Shown piece after piece: positions 50,347-58,648 of a stretch of 64,000 bases of DNA. The DNA is taken from the NCBI RefSeq assembly GCF_034670185.1, contig NZ_JAXMNY010000001.1:1488001-1552000 (forward strand), written 5' to 3'. The notes under the pieces were generated by a model, which did no database searches, had not been told where the DNA came from, and was given only the letters and a program-made list of their open reading frames with translations. Within the stretch, counting starts at the first letter, position 1, and every line of letters begins with the position of its first letter. Source of the stretch: Nisaea sp. (GTDB lineage Bacteria > Pseudomonadota > Alphaproteobacteria > Thalassobaculales > Thalassobaculaceae). Made by a program: the position numbers and the translations under genes.

Positions 50347-52557
50347 TCACGTAAACCGCGCTGGCCTCGGAAAACCGTTCGGCGGCATCTTGCCGGCACC
50401 GGCCCGCTTGCCGCGCCAGGTGGTCAGGTCGGTCTCGGTACGAGTTCGGCCGCCGGTCTGCTCCCAGCTCAACCCCTCTTCCCCCTTCAGGAAAGTCACG
50501 TCGCCGAGTCGGCCGTCCTTGTAGCGCTGCAGGATCACACCCTTGCCACGCGCCATTTCCGGTACTTCAGATGCTTCAAAGACCAGCAGCTTGCGGTTAG
50601 TACCGACAATGGCGATCAACTCGCCCTCGACCGGCAGACAGATTTGCGCCTTCGCGCCCGCACCCGGATTGAGCACCTGCTTACCCGCCTTCTTCTGGGC
50701 GAGCAGATCGTCGGAATTCACAATGAAGCCGCGTCCGTCACTGGAGGCGAGCAACAGCCGCTGGCCCTTGCGGTGCGGCAGGATATCGACGATTTCCTCG
50801 TCATTATCGAGGTCGATCATCAAACGCAGCGGCTCGCCGTGACCGCGGCCACGAGGCAGTTTGTCCGCCGTGATCGTAAAGAACCGGCCGTCGCTGGCAA
50901 AAATCAGAATCCGGTCCGTGGTTTCCGCACGGATCAGGAACTTACCCTCGTCGCCTTCCTTGAACTTCAAATCGGCATCGTCCGCGATATGGCCTTTCAT
51001 GGCGCGGATCCAGCCTTTTTCGGAGCAGATGATGGTAATCGGCTCGCGCTCGACCATCGCTTCCATCGGCACTTCGACATCGGACGGCGCCGCGCCGATT
51101 TCGGTCCGGCGGCGGCCAAGCTCGGTCTGCTTGCTGAAGGTACGGCGGATCTCGCTGATCTCTCCCGCTACCGTCTTCCAGCGTTTGCCTTCATCTTCCA
51201 GCAGGGCCTCGATGTCCAGCTTCTCCGCTGTCAGTTCCTCAAACTCCTTGCGGAGCTCGATTTCTTCCAGCTTGCGCAGGCTCCGCAACCGCATATTGAG
51301 AATGGCCTCGGCCTGACGCTCGGTCAGCTCGAAACGGCGGATCATCTCTTCTTTCGGATGATCCTCCTCGCGGATGATCCGGATCACCTCATCGATATTA
51401 AGAAAAGCGATCAGATAGCCGGCGAGCACTTCCAGCCGGTCTTCGATCTTACCGAGACGGAATTTAGAGCGCCTGATCAACACCTCATGGCGATGATCCA
51501 GATAAGCCCGCAGCGTTTCCGGCAAGGACATGACGCGCGGTGTCTGATCCGCATCGAGAACGTTGAGATTCAAGCTGAACTTGATTTCAAGGTCGGTGAA
51601 TCTGTAGAGGCTCTCCATCAGGACAGCCGGGTCGACATTGCGGTTCTTCGGCTCCAGTACAACCCGGACGTCCGCCGCCGACTCGTCGAGAATATCCCCG
51701 AGCAATGCCAGTTTTCGGGCTTGCATCAGCTCCGCCATCCGCTCGATCAGGCGTGACTTCTGAACCTGATACGGGATCTCGGTAATGACAATCTGATAGG
51801 TGCCGTTCTTGAGCTTCTCGACCTCGTATTTGGCCCGGAGCCGGAAGCTGCCTCGACCTGTGCGGTAGGCCTCGATCACAGCCGCCCGGTCTTCCACCAG
51901 CATTCCGCCGGTCGGGAAGTCCGGGCCCGGGATCATATCGACCAGCGTTTCGATGCGCGCTTCCGGATACTTGATCAGGTGCAGCAGCGCGTCGCAGAGT
52001 TCTTCCACATTGTGCGGCGGAATGTTGGTTGCCATACCGACCGCAATACCCTGCGACCCGTTAGCCAAGAGGTTCGGGAAGGCGGCCGGGAGAACAAGCG
52101 GCTCGCTGCCTTCTCCGTCATAGGTCTGGCGGAAATCAACCGCGTCCTCGTCGATACCGCGCAACAACAGCTCCGCGACCGCAGTCATGCGCGCTTCCGT
52201 GTAGCGCATGGCCGCAGCGTTATCGCCGTCGATATTGCCGAAATTCCCTTGCCCGTCGACCAGCGGATAACGGACCGCAAAATCCTGCGCCAGGCGGACC
52301 ATCGCATCGTAGATCGCAGAGTCGCCGTGCGGGTGGAATTTACCCATCACGTCGCCGACCACGCGGGCGGATTTCTTGAAGGCATCGTCCGGGGAAAGCC
52401 GGAGTTGGCGCATGGCAAACAGCAGACGCCTGTGCACAGGCTTCAGTCCGTCGCGCACATCCGGCAGCGAGCGGGACATGATCGTCGACATGGCATAGGC
52501 GAGGTAACGTTCGCTCAGCGCCTCGGCAAGGCCGGTATCCCGAATGTCAGGTAGCAT
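50347..52557 (-). CDS. parC: DNA topoisomerase IV subunit A
   Basis: Decatenates daughter chromosomes together with ParE. The catalytic tyrosine is residue 119 in AAAMRYTEARMT. The quinolone-resistance region reads HPHGDSAIYDAM with Ser80 and Asp84 (Glu in E. coli). YLAYAMSTIMSRSLPDVRDGLKP is the family-typical N-terminal block, and a C-terminal beta-pinwheel of about 250 residues follows. At 736 residues it has the ParC rather than the GyrA length. ParE is not in the window. Confidence 0.95.
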   Translation of the reverse strand: MLPDIRDTGLAEALSERYLAYAMSTIMSRSLPDVRDGLKPVHRRLLFAMRQLRLSPDDAFKKSARVVGDVMGKFHPHGDSAIYDAMVRLAQDFAVRYPLVDGQGNFGNIDGDNAAAMRYTEARMTAVAELLLRGIDEDAVDFRQTYDGEGSEPLVLPAAFPNLLANGSQGIAVGMATNIPPHNVEELCDALLHLIKYPEARIETLVDMIPGPDFPTGGMLVEDRAAVIEAYRTGRGSFRLRAKYEVEKLKNGTYQIVITEIPYQVQKSRLIERMAELMQARKLALLGDILDESAADVRVVLEPKNRNVDPAVLMESLYRFTDLEIKFSLNLNVLDADQTPRVMSLPETLRAYLDHRHEVLIRRSKFRLGKIEDRLEVLAGYLIAFLNIDEVIRIIREEDHPKEEMIRRFELTERQAEAILNMRLRSLRKLEEIELRKEFEELTAEKLDIEALLEDEGKRWKTVAGEISEIRRTFSKQTELGRRRTEIGAAPSDVEVPMEAMVEREPITIICSEKGWIRAMKGHIADDADLKFKEGDEGKFLIRAETTDRILIFASDGRFFTITADKLPRGRGHGEPLRLMIDLDNDEEIVDILPHRKGQRLLLASSDGRGFIVNSDDLLAQKKAGKQVLNPGAGAKAQICLPVEGELIAIVGTNRKLLVFEASEVPEMARGKGVILQRYKDGRLGDVTFLKGEEGLSWEQTGGRTRTETDLTTWRGKRAGAGKMPPNGFPRPARFT

Positions 52558-52659
52558 GGATCTTGTGGACCTTCATGAGTCTGGACGCCAGATATTGTAT
52601 GCGAGCCCGCTTCCCGTTCCAAGTCCGCAGACACGGTCTAAGCACAAAGCCAGGTATTT

Positions 52660-53409
52660 TCAACCAATCGGTTCGGCCCCCGCGGACGACTCGATCCGGT
52701 CCCGGAAGCGGGTCCGCGATGCCGGGCTCTGCTCACCCTGGGTATTGAACAGATGCTTCTCCAGAAAGTGGCCGGTCAGGTCCAGCCCCTTCAGAAGATC
52801 CGTCATCGCTCCGTCACCCCGTCCAATCAGGAAATCCGGCATGGCCAGAAGCTTTTCCCGATAGGGTTCGCCCGCCGAGAGGGAAACAGCACGCCCGGTG
52901 CGCGGGCTGACATAGGCAAGTTCGTCATTGGTACCGGTCGCCGCACAGCTCGCAAGGTCGAGCCCGTAGCCGAGCTCCGCCAGCACGCCAAGCTCCCAGC
53001 GGACATAGACGGCAACCCAGAGATCGCCGAGCGCTTCGTTGCGCATGGCATGGATCAGGGCCTGAAGCCCGGCATGGACCGCCGGATGCGGCTCTCGCTC
53101 CGGCAGGGCCCGGTCGGCAACGGCACAAGCCGCCGCTAGGCCTGACAGTTTTAGCGGGTCGTCGAACAGATCGGCAGCATGGCTTTCATCCAGCTCCAGG
53201 GAATAGCTCCCGAGTTGCTCCGCCAACCGCGCTTGCCAGACTGCACGCACCGCATTTCCAGGCTGCAGCATTCCCTTGTGGCGGGCCGACGCGCCTCCGC
53301 GCATCAAGCCGGCATGGCGTCCATGCGCCTCGGTCATCAATGTGACAATAGCCGCGCTTTCGCCATGCGGCCGGACCGACAGAACAATACCTTCGTCAGT
53401 CCAATCCAC
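52660..53409 (-). CDS. recO: DNA repair protein RecO
   Basis: RecFOR-pathway protein that binds DNA and loads RecA onto SSB-coated strands. The GTG at 53409 gives MDWTDEGIVLSVRPHGES, the usual RecO start, with AAAGG seven bases upstream; the longer frame is not conserved. The OB-fold is followed by GLMRGGASARHKGMLQPG and a helical domain with RALPEREPHPAVHAGL and LGYGLDLASCAATG. The product is 249 residues. Its start lies 14 bases inside the ion-channel gene. Confidence 0.93.
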   Translation of the reverse strand: MDWTDEGIVLSVRPHGESAAIVTLMTEAHGRHAGLMRGGASARHKGMLQPGNAVRAVWQARLAEQLGSYSLELDESHAADLFDDPLKLSGLAAACAVADRALPEREPHPAVHAGLQALIHAMRNEALGDLWVAVYVRWELGVLAELGYGLDLASCAATGTNDELAYVSPRTGRAVSLSAGEPYREKLLAMPDFLIGRGDGAMTDLLKGLDLTGHFLEKHLFNTQGEQSPASRTRFRDRIESSAGAEPIG

Positions 53410-54232
53410 TCTGATGCCTTTCGCTTTCCGGCCCAGGACCGGCAGCAGCCTCATCCCGCCCCCGGCGCGCCTTGCGCTCCTGGTAGGCGGTCGAAAGCGC
53501 GGAAGCGAGAATACCGGCCGGCATGGCAACGAGCCCAATGCCGGAAAGAGCAACGAGGCCAGCCAATATCTTGCCAATTGTCGTGGCCGGGTAGACATCG
53601 CCATAGCCGACAGTTGTCAGTGTCGCGATGGCCCACCACATCGCACGCGGGATACTGCCGAACGCCTCGGGTTGCACGTCCCGCTCCGCGACATAAAGCA
53701 ACGTTGCCGCCACGATCATCATGGCAAGTGCGACCAGACTGCTGAAGGCCAGCTCATAGCGGCGATCGACGATGCCGTGCCAGATCTGACGTGCCGCTGT
53801 TGTAAACGGCCCCGTGCGCGCCAGTGTGAGCACCCGAAACAGCCGCATCAGGCGCAACACGTAGAAACCCGTGCCACCAACCGACGCAATAAAGGGAGCC
53901 AGCAGAAACGGTGTGATAGCAAGCAGGTCGATCAAGGCAACCGGCGTGAAAACGTATTTAAAGCGCCCTATTAAGCCTGAGAATTCCTTACGCTCACCGG
54001 CAGACCAGAGCCGCGCCAGATACTCCGTCACGAACAGCCATCCGAAAAACTGCTCCAGAGTGATGAACAGCATCGGCGCCACTGTTTGGATTTCCGGCTC
54101 CGTTTCCAGCACGACCACCGTTACGGAAACCAGGATCGCGACGATCAGCGCCCTGTTCACGAGGGACATCGTGTGACCGGGGCGTGCTTCGATGTCGAGC
54201 TGCCGCCAAACCTGATGTCGAAGGCTATCCAA
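53396..54232 (-). CDS. Voltage-gated-type potassium channel
   Basis: A 278-residue six-helix cation channel. The selectivity filter is TVGYGD in ATLTTVGYGDVYPATTIG. An S4-like voltage sensor with spaced arginines reads LRLMRLFRVLTLAR. S1 to S3 cover about residues 27-120 and S5-S6 flank the pore. A TTG start at 54232 gives LRHQVWRQLDIEARPG before S1; an internal ATG at residue 22 is an alternative. A polar C-terminal tail of 30 residues overlaps the recO start. Placement between era and recO, usually adjacent genes, is notable. Confidence 0.9.
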   Translation of the reverse strand: MDSLRHQVWRQLDIEARPGHTMSLVNRALIVAILVSVTVVVLETEPEIQTVAPMLFITLEQFFGWLFVTEYLARLWSAGERKEFSGLIGRFKYVFTPVALIDLLAITPFLLAPFIASVGGTGFYVLRLMRLFRVLTLARTGPFTTAARQIWHGIVDRRYELAFSSLVALAMMIVAATLLYVAERDVQPEAFGSIPRAMWWAIATLTTVGYGDVYPATTIGKILAGLVALSGIGLVAMPAGILASALSTAYQERKARRGRDEAAAGPGPESERHQSGLD

Positions 54233-54307
54233 AGGGCCTACCTAAGCACATTGAGAAACAGTCTTCCCTGATAAGGCCCACAAATACCTGTCCACCATAA
54301 CAAAGTT

Positions 54308-55234
54308 TCAGGCGTTCGGGTCGAGGCCCCATTCACGATAGCGTTCCGGATCATCGATCCAGTTCTCGCGCACCTTCACGAAAAGGAAGAGATGAATGCG
54401 CTTGTCGAATATCTCCTGCATCTGTCGGCGGGCGGCAGCACCGATGGCCTTCACCATTGCTCCACCTTTGCCAAGCACGATCTTTTTCTGTCCGTCACGC
54501 TGCACGTAAATCACCTGATTGACGACCGCACTGCCATCTTCCTTCTCGACCCAGCTCTCGGTTTCAACCGTCGATGAATAGGGCAGCTCCTGATGCAGGC
54601 GGTTGAATACTTCCTCGCGGGTGATCTCTGCTGCCAGCAGACGCAGCGGCAGATCCGTCACCTCGTCCGGCGGATAGAGATAGGGGCCCGCCGGCATCCG
54701 GTCCGCGAGGTACTTCAACAGGTCATCGCAGCCGTCGCCATTCTCGGCCGAGATCATGAAGGTTTCTTCTGCAATACCGGTTTCAGCGAGCTCCGCCGCG
54801 AAGGGCAGCAGGGTTTCGCGGGCCGTGTCATCGATCTTGTTAAGAACCAGAATGACCTTGCGTTGAGACTTTTTAAGCCCCTCGATGATGCGCTGCGTGT
54901 CCTCGTCGACTTTCTTGCGGGAGGCGTCGACCATCAGCACGACAAGATCCGCGTCGCCCGCGCCTTCCCAGGCAGCGTGCACCATGGCCCGGTCGAGCCG
55001 ATGCTTCGGCTCGAAAATGCCGGGTGTGTCGACAAACACGATCTGGGTCTCGCCATGCATGCAGACACCGCGGATACGCGTGCGTGTGGTCTGTACCTTG
55101 CGGGTGACGATGGAGACCTTGTAACCAACCAGCCGGTTGACCAAAGTCGATTTTCCGGCATTCGGCGCGCCCACAACGGCGACAAACCCCGCCCGTGTTC
55201 CAATGTCATTGCCGTTTGCCTGTGTATCAGCCAT
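54308..55234 (-). CDS. era: GTPase Era
   Basis: Ribosome assembly GTPase that binds the 3' end of 16S rRNA. G1 is GAPNAGKST at residues 22-30, G3 is DTPGIFEP, G4 is NKID, and the KH domain lies at the C-terminus (VIYVQRDGQKKIVLGKGG). The 308 residues match the usual size. The start overlaps rnc by 8 bases, so the classical rnc-era coupling is preserved. Confidence 0.97.
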   Translation of the reverse strand: MADTQANGNDIGTRAGFVAVVGAPNAGKSTLVNRLVGYKVSIVTRKVQTTRTRIRGVCMHGETQIVFVDTPGIFEPKHRLDRAMVHAAWEGAGDADLVVLMVDASRKKVDEDTQRIIEGLKKSQRKVILVLNKIDDTARETLLPFAAELAETGIAEETFMISAENGDGCDDLLKYLADRMPAGPYLYPPDEVTDLPLRLLAAEITREEVFNRLHQELPYSSTVETESWVEKEDGSAVVNQVIYVQRDGQKKIVLGKGGAMVKAIGAAARRQMQEIFDKRIHLFLFVKVRENWIDDPERYREWGLDPNA

Positions 55235-55901
55235 TCAGTTTCGCAATCATCTTGCCTGCTGCATCCTGTTCGGCGATGCGCTTCGATTTACCGGTCCCGG
55301 TCGTCTCGCCATGACCCTGGACAGAGACCCTGATCGTAAATTCCGGGGCGTGAGCCGGGCCGTCCCGGTTAACGGTATCATATGTCGGGAGCGGAATTTT
55401 CCGCGCCTGCACCCATTCCTGCAGCGTTGTCTTGGCATCCTGCGGCGGTCGCAACTCCGCTTCAACGAGCGGGTTCCAGCCCTGCAGGATAAACCGCCTC
55501 GCCGCTTCCAGTCCGCCATCAAGATAGAGCGCCCCGATGACCGCTTCCATGGCATCGGAAAGGATCGTCTCGCTTTCCCGCACACCGGCTTCGGTCTCGC
55601 CGCGGGAGACAATCAGAAAGCGCCCGAGGCCAATCTGCCGCGCAATCTCCGACAGAGCTTCGCGCCTGACAAGGCCGACATGTCGTTTTGCGATCGCCCC
55701 TTCCCTCTCATGCGGGAAGCGGTCCAGCAGATGCTCGGCCATGATCAGGGCCAGCACCCGGTCGCCAAGGAATTCAAGGCGCTCGTATGCATTCCAGGCC
55801 CGCGGCTCTGCGCTCGCGTGCGTTACGGCCCGGCGGAGAACGTCGGTATGGCCGAAAGTGTGGCCAAGAATTTCCTCGAGTTCTGAGAGATCGGCTTCCA
55901 T
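55227..55901 (-). CDS. rnc: Ribonuclease III
   Basis: Double-strand RNA endonuclease for rRNA and mRNA processing. The signature YERLEFLGDRVLALIMAEHL contains the catalytic acidic residues, with SDAMEAVIGALYLDGG for the second pair. A dsRNA-binding domain follows near the C-terminus (VQGHGETTGTGKSKRIAEQ). The ATG at 55901 starts MEADLSELEEILGHTF, giving 224 residues and a 7-base gap after lepB; a longer frame is ignored. Confidence 0.97.
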   Translation of the reverse strand: MEADLSELEEILGHTFGHTDVLRRAVTHASAEPRAWNAYERLEFLGDRVLALIMAEHLLDRFPHEREGAIAKRHVGLVRREALSEIARQIGLGRFLIVSRGETEAGVRESETILSDAMEAVIGALYLDGGLEAARRFILQGWNPLVEAELRPPQDAKTTLQEWVQARKIPLPTYDTVNRDGPAHAPEFTIRVSVQGHGETTGTGKSKRIAEQDAAGKMIAKLNG

Positions 55902-55908
55902 CTGTTGG

Positions 55909-56625
55909 TTACTCAATGACTTTGAACAACCTGCTAAATCTTGTGGCAAACGGCCAGTTCCACACCTCGTACCATCGCGTACTTCCGTCAGTCGAGAAGA
56001 ACAGGATCTCAGCACGTCCGACAAAATTATCGACCGGGACCATACCAACAGAGCTATCGCGGCTGTCGAGCGAATTGTCCCGGTTATCGCCCATCATGAA
56101 GTAAAAACCTTCGGGGATCTGGAACTCTTCGGTGTTATCAAGCTGCGCCCTGTTGCCCATGGCTTCCAGTATCCGATGCTCGACACCGTTCGGCAGGGTC
56201 TCGATGAACTGCGGAATGGACGCCATTCGGCCATATGGATCAGTCATTACATAGTCTTCGACCCGCCGCCGTTCGACCATCTCGCCGTTGATATAGAGAC
56301 GGCCCTGCTTCATCTGCACCCGGTCGCCCGGCAGGCCAATCACACGCTTGATATAGTCCGTAGCCTCATCCGTCGGCTTCTTGAAGACAGCGACGTCACC
56401 ACGCTCCGGCGCGGTAAACAGGACGCGGCCTTCGAACAATGGCGGAGAGAACGGAAGAGAGTGCCGGCTGAAGCCGTAGGACGGCTTGGAGACGAACAGA
56501 TAATCACCAACGAGCAAGGTCGGGAACATCGACCCGGACGGGATATTGAATGGCTCGTAAGCGACGGTTCGGAAGCCAACGGCAATCAGGATTGCGTAGA
56601 CGAGCGTCTTGATGAATTCCCGCAT
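55909..56625 (-). CDS. lepB: Signal peptidase I
   Basis: Removes signal peptides from exported proteins at the inner membrane. The serine nucleophile is residue 32 in NIPSGSMFPTLL and the lysine base residue 93 in DYIKRVIGLPGD. MMGDNRDNSLDSRDSSVGMVP is the closing conserved box, quoted by its ends only. There is one N-terminal membrane helix at about residues 7-23. The protein is 238 residues. It is followed by rnc after 7 bases. Confidence 0.97.
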   Translation of the reverse strand: MREFIKTLVYAILIAVGFRTVAYEPFNIPSGSMFPTLLVGDYLFVSKPSYGFSRHSLPFSPPLFEGRVLFTAPERGDVAVFKKPTDEATDYIKRVIGLPGDRVQMKQGRLYINGEMVERRRVEDYVMTDPYGRMASIPQFIETLPNGVEHRILEAMGNRAQLDNTEEFQIPEGFYFMMGDNRDNSLDSRDSSVGMVPVDNFVGRAEILFFSTDGSTRWYEVWNWPFATRFSRLFKVIE

Positions 56626-56756
56626 GATACTCCAGGGGGCGCGGTGACAATATTATCAGAACAAGTCTGGACGACGGGATACATCGTCAGCTGTCCGCGG
56701 TTGCGGGCGGCAAGGCGCCATGTATGCCGGATTCCCGAGAATACGGCAAGCGACGC

Positions 56757-57179
56757 CTATCCGCCCAGATTCTCCCTCAAACCCGGCGCTTCGGCGGAAA
56801 TGACGACAAAAGCCTGCGCCATGGGCGGCTCATCCGTCAGCGACAGATCGACGCGTGCGACGAGACCGCCCGGCGTGATCTGCTGCAAACGAGCCGCAGC
56901 GGTACCGCTAAGCTCAAAAGACGGCTTTCCCGAGGTATCGTTGACGACTTCGAGCTCACGCCACTGGATACCCGGACGATCCGCTTCTCCAAGAGCTTTC
57001 CAGATGGCCTCCTTGGCCGCAAAGCGCTTCGCGTAGACTGCGGCCCTGTTGGCTTTTGTATCGGCTCGGGCACGCTCCCCGTCAGTAAAAATACGGGCCA
57101 GAAAGCGGTCTCCGAAGCGGTCGATTGACCGCTCAATACGGGTGATGTCGACCAGATCGCTACCGATGCCAAGGATCAT
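56757..57179 (-). CDS. acpS: Holo-[acyl-carrier-protein] synthase
   Basis: Adds the 4'-phosphopantetheine arm of CoA to acyl carrier protein. The start MILGIGSDLVDITRIE carries the metal-binding aspartate, and YAKRFAAKEAIWKALGE contains the conserved glutamate and lysine. The 140-residue length is normal. It lies 9 bases after pdxJ, and a 131-base spacer follows before lepB, so lepB may have its own promoter there. Confidence 0.95.
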   Translation of the reverse strand: MILGIGSDLVDITRIERSIDRFGDRFLARIFTDGERARADTKANRAAVYAKRFAAKEAIWKALGEADRPGIQWRELEVVNDTSGKPSFELSGTAAARLQQITPGGLVARVDLSLTDEPPMAQAFVVISAEAPGLRENLGG

Positions 57180-57188
57180 GTGCCGACC

Positions 57189-57944
57189 TCAGGCTCCAAC
57201 CCGGCCGGTCGCGCCGGCCCGGGCGTTGTCCATCAGGGACCGCATGCGCCGGATGGCACTGTCGAGGCCGCTGAAAATCGCCTCCCCGATCAGAAAATGC
57301 CCGATATTCAGTTCATGGAACTCCGGCATCTCGGCAACCGGTGCAACCGTGTCAAAGGAAAGACCGTGTCCGGCATGCATTTCCAGGCCGCGTTCGGCGC
57401 CGTATCGGGCTGCATCCCGAAGACGCTCCAGCTGGGCCGCTCGCGCAGCCTCGCCTTCCGCCTCGCAATAGGCACCTGTATGAAGCTCCACGACCGGCGC
57501 ACCGAGCGCCACCGCCGCATCGATCTGCCGCTTGTCCGCTTCGATGAAGAGCGAGACCCTGATGCCCGCCTCTTTCAGCGCATCGCAGTGGCGGGTCAGA
57601 TGATTATGCAGACCAGCCGCGTCCAGACCGCCTTCAGTGGTCACTTCCTCGCGCTTCTCCGGAACGATACAGGCCGCGTGCGGCTTGTGGCGGAGCGCGA
57701 TATCGAGCATCTCGTCGGTCGCCGCCATCTCGAAGTTCAACGGAAGGTCGATCTCGCGCGTCAGCCGCTCGATATCGGCATCGGAAATGTGTCGGCGGTC
57801 TTCGCGCAGGTGCGCCGTAATACCATCCGCGCCGGCTTCAGCCGCAAGACGGGCTGCCCGCACCGGGTCCGGATGGGCGCCGCCCCGTGCGTTCCGGATC
57901 GTCGCCACATGATCGATATTAACGCCAAGCCGCAAATAACTCAT
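57189..57944 (-). CDS. pdxJ: Pyridoxine 5'-phosphate synthase
   Basis: Ring-closing enzyme of the DXP-dependent vitamin B6 pathway. The 251 residues begin LRLGVNIDHVATIRNARGG, the PdxJ signature with its catalytic histidine, then GADGITAHLREDRRHI and FIEADKRQIDAAVALGA. The start overlaps the DUF2062 gene by four bases. The pdxJ-acpS neighbourhood is widespread in proteobacteria. Confidence 0.97.
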   Translation of the reverse strand: MSYLRLGVNIDHVATIRNARGGAHPDPVRAARLAAEAGADGITAHLREDRRHISDADIERLTREIDLPLNFEMAATDEMLDIALRHKPHAACIVPEKREEVTTEGGLDAAGLHNHLTRHCDALKEAGIRVSLFIEADKRQIDAAVALGAPVVELHTGAYCEAEGEAARAAQLERLRDAARYGAERGLEMHAGHGLSFDTVAPVAEMPEFHELNIGHFLIGEAIFSGLDSAIRRMRSLMDNARAGATGRVGA

Positions 57945-58561
57945 TGGCTTCCCGCTCCCTGCTCAGAAACCCTACCATCAACAGGCAGTCTCTCTGCGTC
58001 CGCACTCTTCCGAGCCACCGCATCGTCCCGCCGTTCCGTCCGTCGCCTCCGATAACCCTCGATCAGGCCAAGCAGTGGCAAATAGAGGAGGAACCAGACA
58101 GCAATCGCTGTCGGCACGCTACCGACAACCATTGTGAACAGTAGATCGACACTTTGCCCCAACGACTCTCCGGAAATGATCCCAAGGAAAAAGTCCAAGG
58201 TCAATTTCGGCGGCTCCACGCCTTCGGGAGTGCCGACGATCCAGCTGCCCACCTTGAAGATCCAGAGCCAGATGAAAGGAAACGTCCAGGGATTGCCGAT
58301 CGCCGTGCCGATCGCCGAGGCCAGGATATTGGCCCGGATGCTCCAGGCGAAAAGTCCCGCGAGAATGAAATGCAAACCGATCAGCGGCGTGAAGGACGCA
58401 GCGGCCCCGCACGCAAAGCCCGCGGCGATGCTGTAAGGCGTCCCCGGCATTCGCCCCAGCCGATGGCCCGTATAGCGCCACAGCCGACCGAACCCCATCC
58501 GCGGCCAGATAAATTGACGAATCCTGGAGACAGTACTCACTGCCTGCCGGCGTTTAAACAT
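57941..58561 (-). CDS. DUF2062 membrane protein
   Basis: A 206-residue membrane protein of the DUF2062 family, function unknown. It has the family core AAGFACGAAASFTPLIGLHF, then two hydrophobic helices, the FPFIWLWIFKVGSW segment with a GNPWT turn before it, and a C-terminal helix FLLYLPLLGLIEGYRRRR. The ATG at 58561 (MFKRRQAVSTVSRIR) is chosen over a longer frame. It lies between rsh and pdxJ and overlaps pdxJ by four bases. Confidence 0.88.
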   Translation of the reverse strand: MFKRRQAVSTVSRIRQFIWPRMGFGRLWRYTGHRLGRMPGTPYSIAAGFACGAAASFTPLIGLHFILAGLFAWSIRANILASAIGTAIGNPWTFPFIWLWIFKVGSWIVGTPEGVEPPKLTLDFFLGIISGESLGQSVDLLFTMVVGSVPTAIAVWFLLYLPLLGLIEGYRRRRTERRDDAVARKSADAERLPVDGRVSEQGAGSQ

Positions 58562-58648
58562 GTACGCCGAACCTTTCCTCTGTTCACGCTCATCGTACCG
58601 TTGGAAACCCCGTGCCACCGGGATATCGGCACTGCTAACTTATGTGGG

